64,000 nucleotides of DNA from Trichococcus sp. K1Tr (GTDB lineage: Bacteria > Bacillota > Bacilli > Lactobacillales > Aerococcaceae): assembly GCF_028309625.1 (NCBI RefSeq), contig NZ_JAQMHR010000010.1:1-64000 (forward strand), given 5' to 3'. Below are positions 7,723-16,120 of the stretch, piece by piece (position 1 is the stretch's first letter; each line of letters starts with the position of its first letter). The translations under genes were made by a program, and so were the position numbers. The notes under the pieces are model-generated. The model was given only the letters and a program-made list of their open reading frames with translations, was not told the DNA's origin and made no database searches.

Positions 7723-8592
7723 TTACAGAAGACCTATGCCAGCCAGAACAATCAGAATCAGCGTCAACCCTACCAACGCACGCGTTACTTTCAGACCTTT
7801 TTTGATGTAGTAGAAGTATACGCCCAGAACAACAGCCAGCGGCAACATACCTGGCATGATCTTATCCAACATTTCCTGAAGGACAAATGGTCGTCCGGAG
7901 ATTGCAAATTCTAAGCTTGATGACACTTTAACATAATTTCCGGCCAAAATCCCCATCATGAACATCCCTAGGATAGACAACATTTCGATAACCGTCTGAA
8001 TTCCAGCACTATGCATAACACCTGTTGCATTTTTACCTGTCTTGAATGCGCTTCGTGCAAAGAATACACCCAACAATACTTGGTAAAGAGCAAAAGCGAT
8101 GAATGGGAACAAGGCGCCGATTGGGCTACCCATTTGCGCCCAAGGAACAGCGATAGCGATGAAAATGTATTGTACCGTTCCCGAGTCGATCGAATCACCG
8201 ATCCCTGCCAAAGCGCCCATCAAACCTGCTTTAGTATTGTACATCAGGTCGTCAGTCATAGTAACTTCTTCGCCGTTCACAACTTCTTTGGCACGTTCTT
8301 GTTCCATCGAGGACATCAGCCCTGTGATGACGCCGCCGCCCCATGACAGTTGCGTATTGAAGAACAGCAATTGGCGTTTGTAGGCAGCTCTTAATTGATC
8401 TTCATCTTTGTACAGCTTGCGCAGAATCGGCATCATCGCATAGAGGAGCGAAGGAGCTAAGTAACGTTCGAATGAGTGAGGGATTTCGTTTGCAAAGTGC
8501 CAGCGTAAATAGGTTTTCGTAACATCTTTAGCGGTTATTTCTTCTGGTGCTAACATATTTTTTTCTTTAGCATCTAGATTAGCGTTTATCAT
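7723..8592 (-). CDS. PTS mannose-family EIID component
   Basis: A 289-residue integral membrane IID subunit. The N-terminal soluble part is followed by NTQLSWGGGVITGLMSSMEQERA, GLMGALAGIGDSIDSGT and several hydrophobic helices, all typical of ManD. With EIIC it forms the channel. The ribosome binding site GGAAG lies 8 nt before ATG 8592. Confidence 0.95.
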   Translation of the reverse strand: MINANLDAKEKNMLAPEEITAKDVTKTYLRWHFANEIPHSFERYLAPSLLYAMMPILRKLYKDEDQLRAAYKRQLLFFNTQLSWGGGVITGLMSSMEQERAKEVVNGEEVTMTDDLMYNTKAGLMGALAGIGDSIDSGTVQYIFIAIAVPWAQMGSPIGALFPFIAFALYQVLLGVFFARSAFKTGKNATGVMHSAGIQTVIEMLSILGMFMMGILAGNYVKVSSSLEFAISGRPFVLQEMLDKIMPGMLPLAVVLGVYFYYIKKGLKVTRALVGLTLILIVLAGIGLL

Positions 8593-8623
8593 TTTTTCAT
8601 CTTCCTTTCAATTTGCCTGCTTT

Positions 8624-9450
8624 TTAGAAATCGTCATCATCGTCATCATCAAACGCTGCACTGCCAGCGGAAGCAGGAGCTGCTTTTGCACCCTGTCCTT
8701 TAGCCAGTACGAAAATGGCTGCAATTAGAGCACCGATGATCGCATACGTCACCATTGTGATTGACAAGGACGCCAACACGACACTCATCAAGTATGCTAA
8801 CAGGAAGAAAACCATGTAGTCTTTACGGCCGATAACATAAATCGTTGTTGCAATACCGATAGCTGCTAGACCGCCACCGACAACTGTAAGAATATGGAAC
8901 ACAACCGTACCTTCAAGCGCAGTGATGACATCCGCAATAACGGGCGCTCCGTAGAACAAGGCAATGAACACTAACGGTACAAATAACAAGAAAGAAGCGA
9001 TTGTCGGATAAAGGATGATCGATCTTACGATTCCGCCGTCATTCAAGTCTTCTACGGCTTTATCGGTGTATTTACCCAAAAACGTATTGATGAAAAATCT
9101 GAATTGGTACAGATAAGCACCCAATAAACCTACCGGCACAGCTACAGCTATCGCTGCTTCAGGCTGCATGTTACCCATCAAAGCAACCGGCACCGCGATC
9201 GCTGCCGCAATTGATGGTTCTCAGAAGGCATTGTTCCCCCTGGAGAGAAAACCCCCATATAAATCAGCTGAATCGCTGCTGTGATGATCATTGCTTGTTG
9301 AACGTCTCCCATCACAATACCTGCTACCAAACCTGTCATCAAAGGAGAAAAACGTAACGTTAATGTCGCTCCACCTAAAAATGCACGTGACATGACTGCC
9401 CCTACCCAAAGTGCAATTATCAAACTTTGCATTGCGGTAATATTTTCCAT
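8624..9450 (-). pseudogene. PTS mannose-family EIIC, frameshifted
   Basis: The two halves of one IIC subunit lie in different frames. Residues 1-78 (9450 to about 9218) end with YMGVFSPGGTMPSE. After a net frame change of one base near 9215-9222 the match resumes as PSIAAAIAVPVALMGNMQPEA and runs to 8624, ending in an acidic tail (DDDDDDDF) like that of EIIA. Together they would give about 270 residues, the normal IIC length, with all membrane helices. Either the transporter is broken in this strain or one base is wrong in the assembly. No slippery heptamer is visible. All other genes in the operon are intact, which favours a recent event or a sequencing error. Confidence 0.85.
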
Positions 9451-9453
9451 TGT

Positions 9454-10557
9454 CTATACCTCCGTATTTATGTATTTTTCTAAATCTATTATTGCTTTTT
9501 TCAAGACTGCTTCATTGATCGTCATCGGCAACAAATGCACTTTTTGCTTTTTGTTGACCAGTTCGACGATTTTGTTGAGTTCCTCTTCCTGCAAAGGATA
9601 CTCGCCCATTTCAGTTAATGATTTCGGTAAACTTAGAGCTTCATACATCGGAATCAACTCGTCAATCACTTGCCATTTGCCTTCCAGAGCCAATTGGTAG
9701 AAAATGCCATAGGCCACTTTTTCACCATGCAGGTATTTGTGGACTCCCGGCAGATACGCTGATATTGCATCATGAATGGCATGGGCGGCAGTATTACGGG
9801 CGTATTTATCTCCGAATCCCCCAACCAATCCAGCAACACCGAATATGACTTCCGATACCTTGATAAATTCCGTGGATGCATCCCCATTGCGCATATCTTC
9901 GATAGCCTTCAGACCATCTTCAGCGAGGACATTCTTGCAGATTCTTGCCGAATGCCGCGCAAGCATCAAGAAATTATTCGCTTGAAACTGCGGCTGCTCC
10001 AATATCATATCGGATTCATACCACTTGGCTAAAGTATCCGCGATTCCTGCAATAAAGAATTTAATCGGCGCATCGATGACCAACGTTGGATCAGTGATCA
10101 GAAATGCTGCCTGTCTTTTGTAATGTTCTGTTTTGCCTTCAGCGAGTCCGTTATCTTTGTACATTACGGATAAGGGAGCCCAGGGTGCACAATTGCTGGC
10201 CAACGTCGGAACGACACCAAACGGTTTTTTCGTCAATGAGCCGACGTAGTACACCAGATCACACAGTTTTCCTCCGCCGACGCCGATGATGAAGTCAAAA
10301 TCACCATCATCGACTAGTTTGGCCAATCGGTTTGCTTCATTGTAGCTGCACTCACCGTTGTATTTTTCGTATTGGATTGTGAATTCCTCATCCAGAAATT
10401 CCAGATATGGTCTTGCTTTCTCCCATGAAATCGTGCCATGAACAAGCAGCACGCGTTTCGAACCGTATTCGTTCAATATGTCAGGGATCACTTCCATGGC
10501 ACCTTGCCCATACTTATAAAATTGCGGGCCAACTTTTACATTTACAGCTGTATCCAA
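9454..10557 (-). CDS. Iron-type alcohol / glycerol dehydrogenase family protein
   Basis: A 367-residue member of the GldA branch of metal-dependent alcohol dehydrogenases, NAD(P)-linked. The nucleotide-binding GVGGGKLCD is at residues about 92-100. Metal ligands are expected in GIADTLAKW (Asp), AAHAIHDAIS (His) and LHGEKVAYG (His). The start is TTG 10557 with AGAGAGGTG 7 nt upstream. It sits between the 2-hydroxyacid dehydrogenase and EIIC, so it probably oxidises or reduces a polyol or ketose linked to the PTS substrate. The stop codon overlaps the ribosome binding site of EIIC. Confidence 0.85.
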   Translation of the reverse strand: MDTAVNVKVGPQFYKYGQGAMEVIPDILNEYGSKRVLLVHGTISWEKARPYLEFLDEEFTIQYEKYNGECSYNEANRLAKLVDDGDFDFIIGVGGGKLCDLVYYVGSLTKKPFGVVPTLASNCAPWAPLSVMYKDNGLAEGKTEHYKRQAAFLITDPTLVIDAPIKFFIAGIADTLAKWYESDMILEQPQFQANNFLMLARHSARICKNVLAEDGLKAIEDMRNGDASTEFIKVSEVIFGVAGLVGGFGDKYARNTAAHAIHDAISAYLPGVHKYLHGEKVAYGIFYQLALEGKWQVIDELIPMYEALSLPKSLTEMGEYPLQEEELNKIVELVNKKQKVHLLPMTINEAVLKKAIIDLEKYINTEV

Positions 10558-10572
10558 CTTTATACACCTCTC

Positions 10573-11577
10573 TCATTCTGTAATATAGGGGCTTACTGGT
10601 TGCACTACACGTTGTGGCATCCTCCCTTCCACTATCGCTTCACAGTCAGAAACACATTTGTCTCCCATACCTTCCAAGCACTCCATTGTGTACGCAGACG
10701 TGTGCGGGGTCAAAATGATATTCGGATACTCCAGGAAAGGATGGTCGCTGTGTCCCGGTTCAACTTCCAGTACATCTGTTGCATATCCGCGCAGTTTCCC
10801 GGTTTGGATCGCTTCGATGATTGCCGCTTCATCCACCAGTGCCCCACGAGCCGTGTTGGATATGTAGACACCGTCCTTCATTTTCGCAATGGCTTCTTTG
10901 GAAATCAGATGGTAGTTCGTTTCATTCAGGCTTGCGCAGAGGCAAATGACCTCGGCCCGCTCCAGAAGTTCGTCCAATTCGACTTTCTTGCCGCCGAAAA
11001 TCTCGATTTCCAAGGCGGTCTTGTTCGGGTCGACCCCCAACACTTCACATCTGAACCCATAGTGCAGGATTTCGACGGCTCGACTGCCGATATTGCCGAC
11101 ACCGATAACGCCTACCGTTTTCCCGCATAAACCGTTTCCAATAAACCGCGCTCGATTTTCCCAGCCATCATTTTTGACTTCCTGGGCCGACTCAGTTGTG
11201 CGCCGCATCAATGCAAGTAAATTTGTAACATTATTTTCTGCAACTGCGTCGCGCTCAATCAGAGGTGGGACAATCGCGACAATCGTACCATGCGCTTTGG
11301 CAGCTTCCAGGTCTATATTGTTGTACCCGATTCCATGACGTGTGATCAGCTTAAGTTCATCCTTATGCTCAAAAAACTCGCTAGTGAAAAATGGTGTTAC
11401 ACTCGCGATAATAATATTATACCCTATTAATGATTCAGCTAGTTGTTTTCCTTCAATAGAACTATCAAAATCGAAACGATCGACCTGTCCGATTTTTTCC
11501 AGTCTGGCCACATGCGTGTCGAACATCTTTCCAAAACTGCTTGAATTGACGATGGCTATCTTATTTTCTTGAGTCAT
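10573..11577 (-). CDS. D-isomer-specific 2-hydroxyacid dehydrogenase
   Basis: 334 residues, related to phosphoglycerate dehydrogenase/lactate dehydrogenase. The NAD-binding motif is GVIGVGNIGSRA near residues 149-160. Catalytic residues are visible: Arg in SNTARGALVDE, Glu in DVLEVEPGH and His in LTPHTSAYT. It is the first gene of the PTS operon, with GGAGGGG upstream of ATG 11577. The exact substrate is unknown; from context a sugar-acid or 2-keto intermediate is likely. Confidence 0.88.
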   Translation of the reverse strand: MTQENKIAIVNSSSFGKMFDTHVARLEKIGQVDRFDFDSSIEGKQLAESLIGYNIIIASVTPFFTSEFFEHKDELKLITRHGIGYNNIDLEAAKAHGTIVAIVPPLIERDAVAENNVTNLLALMRRTTESAQEVKNDGWENRARFIGNGLCGKTVGVIGVGNIGSRAVEILHYGFRCEVLGVDPNKTALEIEIFGGKKVELDELLERAEVICLCASLNETNYHLISKEAIAKMKDGVYISNTARGALVDEAAIIEAIQTGKLRGYATDVLEVEPGHSDHPFLEYPNIILTPHTSAYTMECLEGMGDKCVSDCEAIVEGRMPQRVVQPVSPYITE

Positions 11578-11655
11578 TTTTCTTTACCCCTCCACTTGTA
11601 AAACATTATGCCCACTCAACCAATACTTGTAATCGTTTTCGTAATTTCTATCCTG

Positions 11656-11706
11656 ATTATAATAAATATTTTTTACTTTGTAAAGCCAAAATAAAAAATA
11701 TTTATT
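11656..11706. promoter_or_regulatory. PTS operon promoter overlapped by a 15-bp inverted repeat operator
   Basis: On the minus strand TTTACA (11679-11684), a 17-bp spacer and TATAAT (11656-11661) form a near-consensus promoter for the PTS operon. A perfect 15-bp inverted repeat, AATAAATATTTTTTA (11661-11675) and its complement (11692-11706) with a 16-bp spacer, covers it. This is a good candidate operator for the divergent RpiR regulator. The RpiR gene itself has TATACT in an extended -10 context near 11722-11730. Confidence 0.7.
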
Positions 11707-11751
11707 ACTAATCGCGATTATGCTATACTATCCCCAAGGAGGTGTTCATAT

Positions 11752-12627
11752 ATGTCAAAAAATTATATCCAAATGATTCTGAAGCCGCACTACGAAACTT
11801 TTTCAGCTACTGAATTAAAGATTGCCGATTATTTCGTGAGCTTGGGTATGGACTTAGTGAACAAAACATTGTCCAATCTTGCCGAAGAAACGGATTTTTC
11901 AGAGTCGACGATTTTTAAATTCGTGAAAAGAATAGGCTTCAAAGGCTTCCAGGATTTCAAAATCAGTGTCGCATCAAACTATCGTATGTCTGAAGAACGC
12001 ACGCACCAGTTAGCCGTATTTACCGATATTACCGCTTCGGATACTCCGAGCGATATTTCTAAAAAGGTCATTCAGTCCTCACAAATTATGCTGCAAAGCT
12101 TAATGAGTAAATTATCAGGGGAAGCACTGCAAGAAGCTCTGGATATTATCGTGAATTCGAAAGCGCTTCATTTCTTTGGCTTGGGCGCCTCCGCAGTCAT
12201 CGCGCTCGATGCCTACCACAAGTTCTTAAGAACCGCCATCCCCGTGAACTATGTTTCGGATTATCATATGCAGCTGATGCACACTTCCAAATTAACGGAA
12301 AATGATTGCGTCTTCCTTTTCTCGCACTCAGGAAAAACGGCGGAAACAATCAAATTAGCGGAAGTAGCGGCTCATAATAAAGCCAAGATCATTTGTCTGA
12401 CAGGGAATCCGCCAGGTGTCTTGAATCGCTTGAGTGACGTCAGCATCGTAGTCGAAACAGAAGAATCCATTTTTCAGTCCGAGGCGCTTTCAGCCAGATT
12501 GCTTTATCTCACAGTAGTGGATATCATCTATTTATCGTATCTCTACCATGATGAGCATACAAATATAGAATCAATCGACACCATACGCGAAATTCTTTCG
12601 ACAACAAAAATAGAGGTGGATAGATAA
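11752..12627 (+). CDS. RpiR-family transcriptional regulator (HTH + SIS)
   Basis: 291 residues. The N-terminal HTH_6 domain (residues about 1-77) contains LSNLAEETDFSESTIFKFVKRIGFKGFQDFK. The SIS sugar-phosphate-binding domain (about 125-250) contains FFGLGASAVIALDAYHKF and FLFSHSGKTAETIKLAE. It lies divergent to the PTS operon and overlaps the following phosphatase gene by one base, so it most likely controls both, sensing a phosphosugar. GGAGGTG is 8 nt before ATG 11752. Confidence 0.93.
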   Translation: MSKNYIQMILKPHYETFSATELKIADYFVSLGMDLVNKTLSNLAEETDFSESTIFKFVKRIGFKGFQDFKISVASNYRMSEERTHQLAVFTDITASDTPSDISKKVIQSSQIMLQSLMSKLSGEALQEALDIIVNSKALHFFGLGASAVIALDAYHKFLRTAIPVNYVSDYHMQLMHTSKLTENDCVFLFSHSGKTAETIKLAEVAAHNKAKIICLTGNPPGVLNRLSDVSIVVETEESIFQSEALSARLLYLTVVDIIYLSYLYHDEHTNIESIDTIREILSTTKIEVDR

Positions 12628-13517
12628 TGCCCATTAAAGCAATCGTCTGCGACATGGACGGCACACTACTGACTGCTGACCATGCCATCAGTCCCAAAAC
12701 CCAGGAACTCCTCCTGTCACTCCAGCAAAAAGGCATCACGCTGGTATTGGCAAGCGGGAGAAGTTACTTGCGTCTGATGCCGGATGCCCTAAAACTGAAG
12801 ATGGATTCCCATCAAGGTTATTTGATCGATGTGAACGGCAGCTCCATTTATGATTTCCATTCTCAAACCAGGGAAAGATTGGGGATAATGGATTCAGAAG
12901 ACATCCAAAGAGTCACATCCGTATTCCGCACATTCAATGTTGAGATCCAATTCTCCCAAGATGCCGGCCTGTACACCTATTTGCCGGATTCACTGTATGC
13001 CTTAAAGAAGAAAATCCGCGGCGAAATGAGACTGCCGGACGATTATCCATGGGCCAGCGGCATGTATAGTTGGTTATGCGATATGCGCGACGGCTATCCT
13101 GAACAAAAACTGATTCTTGATCTGAACGAAGCACCAGCTTCCTGCAACAAAATTTCAATCAGCCAAGACCCGCATTTCATGGAGGCCGTGACACAGTCAT
13201 TGCCCCATTTGGGTCTGCACGGCGAGTACGAACTGGTCTTTTCTGATGAAAGGAAACTTGAAATCACCAAAAAAGGCATCAACAAAGGCAAAGCCTTGGA
13301 TACCTTACTGGAAAAACTTGGCATTTCCAACGAAGAAGTGGCGGTTTTTGGCGATAGCGAAAATGATATCTCGATGCTTTCCAACAGACCCTACTCCTTC
13401 GCAATGGCTAACGCGTTGCCCAAAGCCAAGGGCGTGGCAAACTACACAACGCCTTCCAATGATGACGAAGGTGTCTATCATGGCTTGAAGCAATTGATAT
13501 CAGAAGGATTGCTTTAA
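12627..13517 (+). CDS. HAD-superfamily Cof-type phosphatase linked to the RpiR regulator
   Basis: 296 residues. Motif I is CDMDGTLLTADHAI at residues 8-21 (Asp9, Asp11), motif II is LASGRSY near 43, Lys motif III lies near KGINKGKAL, and motif IV is VFGDSENDISML near 237. A C2B cap lies in the middle. Translation is coupled to the regulator through a TAATG overlap. It probably dephosphorylates the sugar phosphate imported by the divergent PTS or an overflow product. Confidence 0.88.
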   Translation: MPIKAIVCDMDGTLLTADHAISPKTQELLLSLQQKGITLVLASGRSYLRLMPDALKLKMDSHQGYLIDVNGSSIYDFHSQTRERLGIMDSEDIQRVTSVFRTFNVEIQFSQDAGLYTYLPDSLYALKKKIRGEMRLPDDYPWASGMYSWLCDMRDGYPEQKLILDLNEAPASCNKISISQDPHFMEAVTQSLPHLGLHGEYELVFSDERKLEITKKGINKGKALDTLLEKLGISNEEVAVFGDSENDISMLSNRPYSFAMANALPKAKGVANYTTPSNDDEGVYHGLKQLISEGLL

Positions 13518-13526
13518 ACGAGAGAA

Positions 13527-13563
13527 AGAGGCTGTCTCGAAAAAACGAGGCAGCCTCTTCTTT
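13527..13563 (+). terminator. Terminator after the RpiR-HAD unit
   Basis: Stem AGAGGCTGTCTCG / CGAGGCAGCCTCT around an A-rich loop, followed by TCTTT. Confidence 0.85.
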
Positions 13564-13589
13564 GCGGTTGGGTGTTCGAATTCGTGGCG

Positions 13590-13730
13590 GATTTCCCCGC
13601 CAAAATGGTTTTGACGGGGAATCTCATGTTGTTCGAGGACGTTTTTCCCCGCCAAGGTGGTTTTGACGGGGAATCTCGTGTTGTCCGAGGGCGTTTTTCC
13701 CCGCCAAATCGGTTTTGGCGGGTTTTCTCT
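13590..13730. repeat. Three tandem 52-bp repeats with internal dyad
   Basis: CCCCGCCA anchors start at 13595, 13647 and 13699, an exact 52-bp period. Each unit has the short dyad CCCCGCCA...TTGACGGGG (TTGGCGGG in the third) and a conserved tail AATCTC-TGTTGT-CGAGG. The third copy is truncated. Open frames cross the array on both strands but lack ribosome binding sites. It lies between two terminators in a gene-free stretch of 340 bp. Function is unknown; the unit is too regular and the spacers too similar for CRISPR. Confidence 0.85.
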
Positions 13731-13753
13731 GAGCATAAATTAAATTCCCATAC

Positions 13754-13811
13754 AAAAAAGGGCTGTAATAAACCAGAAAACCCTATTCTGGTTTGTTACA
13801 GCCCTTTTTTT
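13754..13811. terminator. Bidirectional terminator
   Basis: Long stem GGGCTGTAATAAACCAGAA / TTCTGGTTTGTTACAGCCC with A-tract before and T-tract after. It can serve both the plus-strand unit and the minus-strand gene ending at 13861. Confidence 0.88.
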
Positions 13812-13860
13812 GCGCGTCAAATCTAGTTTGCGTCAAAACCGGTGGATCGATGCATTCATA

Positions 13861-14883
13861 TCACAAATAGATTCTCCACAATCCAAACACGAGCACGAGC
13901 GCCAGCAACAGCGTTTGCCCTTTGATCTGCAGAAAGATGAGTGCGATGAATTCGCGCAGAAACGCATATGGCAGAAAATAGAGCGGCGTCCAGGCACCCA
14001 AGCCGTCCGTTTCCAATCCCACACGGTGGGCGTAGAGACTGCTGCGGACAACATGGAAGTTGTTAGTGATGAAGAGGCATTTGTAGCTTTTTTTGTACGC
14101 GTCCATGATGCCCTTGGAGTAAAGAAAATTCTGGTACGTATTGACGGACTGGTCTTCCTCAAGGATCACTTCCTCCGGTATGCCGTTCTCCATAAGATAC
14201 CGTTTCATAGCATAGGCTTCAGAAAAAGGTTCGTCCACCCCTTGCCCTCCACTCACAATCAGACGGCAGGGTCGCTTTTGCGTGCGCTCTGTCTGATGCC
14301 GGAAAAACCGGATCGCTCTGTCCAACCGTCTCTGCAACAGCGGACTGATGCCCCCGCCCGGAAGCAAACCCGCTCCCAGGACAATGACGAAATCTTTATC
14401 GAGGGCAACCGGAATGAGGCCGTAAAAGGCTGTCGCGATGAAAAACAAAATCAGCACCACACCGAAATAGATGATGAAGTAGCCCATCAAGCGCATGAAG
14501 CGCCAGATCAGGTAATGATGGAACACAAAATAATTCAGCAGGAACAGCAGATCCATCAACAAAATGAAGGCGCCCACCGCGACCAGCAGGCCGTACCGTT
14601 TGGCCCAGCCCTCTTTTTTGAGCAACAGCACCCCATTGAAGACAAGCGCAAGGCCAAAAAAAAGGAAAGCGAACGGTGAAATCAAGCCGAACAAAACACG
14701 GAAAAGCATCACCGCGTAACGGATCCACGCCACTTGGGGCGAGTCGTTTCCCTGCAGCATTCCCACAAAAAGGAAAAACAGCGCTGCAACCAGCAAGTAG
14801 CTTTGGAATTGCCTGCTTCTCCCCATCGATCGGAGCTTCAGACCCCCGCCAAACGAGAATGCGCTCAATAAATAGAATAGCAA
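13861..14883 (-). CDS. YdcF-like DUF218 membrane protein
   Basis: 340 residues. Four to five hydrophobic helices occupy residues about 1-175, followed by a DUF218/YdcF (SanA/ElyC) domain with VLGAGLLPGGGISPLLQRRLDRAI, IVSGGQGVDEPFSEAYAM, ILEEDQSVNTYQNF and TNNFHVVRSSLYA. Members are implicated in envelope maintenance; the reaction is unknown. The start is TTG 14883 with AGGAGGG 7 nt upstream. It follows rsmI by 16 nt and is probably the last gene of that operon. Confidence 0.85.
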   Translation of the reverse strand: MLFYLLSAFSFGGGLKLRSMGRSRQFQSYLLVAALFFLFVGMLQGNDSPQVAWIRYAVMLFRVLFGLISPFAFLFFGLALVFNGVLLLKKEGWAKRYGLLVAVGAFILLMDLLFLLNYFVFHHYLIWRFMRLMGYFIIYFGVVLILFFIATAFYGLIPVALDKDFVIVLGAGLLPGGGISPLLQRRLDRAIRFFRHQTERTQKRPCRLIVSGGQGVDEPFSEAYAMKRYLMENGIPEEVILEEDQSVNTYQNFLYSKGIMDAYKKSYKCLFITNNFHVVRSSLYAHRVGLETDGLGAWTPLYFLPYAFLREFIALIFLQIKGQTLLLALVLVFGLWRIYL

Positions 14884-14899
14884 CGGTCATCCCTCCTGT

Positions 14900-15772
14900 T
14901 TAAAAGCCGTGGAAAGCTTGATACACTTCCTGTTTCTTCAGATTCCTGATTTTTGCGGTCTCTTTGATCGCATCTTTGGAGGATAGCCCCTGTTCCGTCA
15001 TCAGCTTCTCAACCAATTCGGCGACGCTGAGATCATCAAATGTCTGTTCAACCGGCATTTCCGGGTTGTCATTGCCGGCTATCATCAGGCAGATTTCCCC
15101 TCGGATTTCCGTTTCTTCGGCCCAAGCAGCCAATTCTTCCGCCGAACCCCGGATGAACTCCTCAAAGCGTTTCGTCAATTCGCGGCAGATGACGACTTGG
15201 CGCCCTTCACCCATCACGGTTGCGATATTTTTGAGCAGCTCCTTCAGCCGATAAGGCGATTCATAGAAAATCATCGTTTCTTCCCTGTTCTTCAACGACT
15301 CCAACTGGGCCACTTGGTCTTTCTTCTTGCGCTCAAGGAAGCCGAAAAAGTAAAACGGCTGCGGTGCCAATCCGGAAGCGATCAATGCGGTCACACCGGC
15401 ATTGGCTCCAGGCAACGGCACAACCGGCACGTTTGCGTTGATGCAGGCGCGCACCAAATCATGGCCCGGATCGCTGATCGAAGGCATCCCCGCATCGCTC
15501 ACTTGGGCGATGGATTGCCCGCCGAGTAGTCTTTCCACCAATTGCGGAATGCGCTCCTGGGTATTGTGTTCGTGAAAGCTGATCTGGGGAGTGTCCACTT
15601 CGAAATGCGTCAACAGTTTCCGCGTATTGCGCGTGTCCTCAGCCGCGATCAGATCCACTTCGCGCAGTATCTTTATGGCACGGAAGGTCATATCTTCCAG
15701 ATTGCCGATCGGTGTCGGCACTAAATAAAGCGTTCCGCTCTCGTGCTGTTCATAACTTTTTTGCAGTTGCAT
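14900..15772 (-). CDS. rsmI: 16S rRNA (cytidine1402-2'-O)-methyltransferase
   Basis: 290 residues. SAM-dependent 2'-O-methylation of C1402 in the 30S P site. Motifs: LYLVPTPIGNLEDMTFRA at the N-terminus, AEDTRNTRKLL, QVSDAGMPSISDPG, and a tetrapyrrole-methylase-type fold. ATG 15772 has AGAGGAG 8 nt upstream, better than the longer frame to 15799. Order rsmI after a GIY-YIG gene and trmN6 matches the conserved Bacilli yabC-yazA-yabB block. Confidence 0.95.
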   Translation of the reverse strand: MQLQKSYEQHESGTLYLVPTPIGNLEDMTFRAIKILREVDLIAAEDTRNTRKLLTHFEVDTPQISFHEHNTQERIPQLVERLLGGQSIAQVSDAGMPSISDPGHDLVRACINANVPVVPLPGANAGVTALIASGLAPQPFYFFGFLERKKKDQVAQLESLKNREETMIFYESPYRLKELLKNIATVMGEGRQVVICRELTKRFEEFIRGSAEELAAWAEETEIRGEICLMIAGNDNPEMPVEQTFDDLSVAELVEKLMTEQGLSSKDAIKETAKIRNLKKQEVYQAFHGF

Positions 15773-15820
15773 CTTTGTTCTCCTCTGATTTCGATTCATT
15801 TTGGTGGCTCTGATAACCCG

Positions 15821-16120
15821 CTAAATCCCGCCCGGTTCAGAGCTGGATACGCTGACCCCGCGCACCTTCAAAAAATTCTCTTTCTGCTTGCGGCTCAGCT
15901 TCTTGAATGCCGCCTCCGCTTTGGTCGCTTCCGTTCTGGAACCGAAGACTTCCTTATAGATCATTTGGACAGGGCGGCGCGCCTTGGTATATTTGCTGCC
16001 TATGCCTTTATTGTGCTCCTGTTCGCGCCGAAGCGTGTCCGTCGTATAGCCGGCATAAAAAGAATCATCTCCGCAAAGCAGCACATAAAAGTAGTGCTCA
16101 CTGCTCGCCATAGAGGACAT
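15821..16120 (-). CDS. GIY-YIG nuclease-domain protein (UPF0213 / YazA type)
   Basis: 99 residues, a single GIY-YIG fold. HYFYVLLCGDDSFYAGYTTD carries the GIY and YIG equivalents and is followed by the catalytic Arg region RREQEHNKG and a Glu in EAAFKKLS. The start overlaps the end of trmN6 by 23 nt. ATG 16120 or ATG 16111 could be used (AGAAGG lies upstream of both). The role of the family is not settled. Confidence 0.9.
   Translation of the reverse strand: MSSMASSEHYFYVLLCGDDSFYAGYTTDTLRREQEHNKGIGSKYTKARRPVQMIYKEVFGSRTEATKAEAAFKKLSRKQKENFLKVRGVSVSSSEPGGI

Noticed and set aside
13590-13730. CRISPR array
   Set aside because: Only three units with exact 52-bp period, no distinct repeat and spacer parts, and no cas genes anywhere in the window.
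13810-14679. 289-codon open frame opposite the YdcF-like gene
   Set aside because: The translation is Gln/His/Arg-rich antisense; the minus strand has a ribosome binding site, membrane helices and DUF218 motifs.
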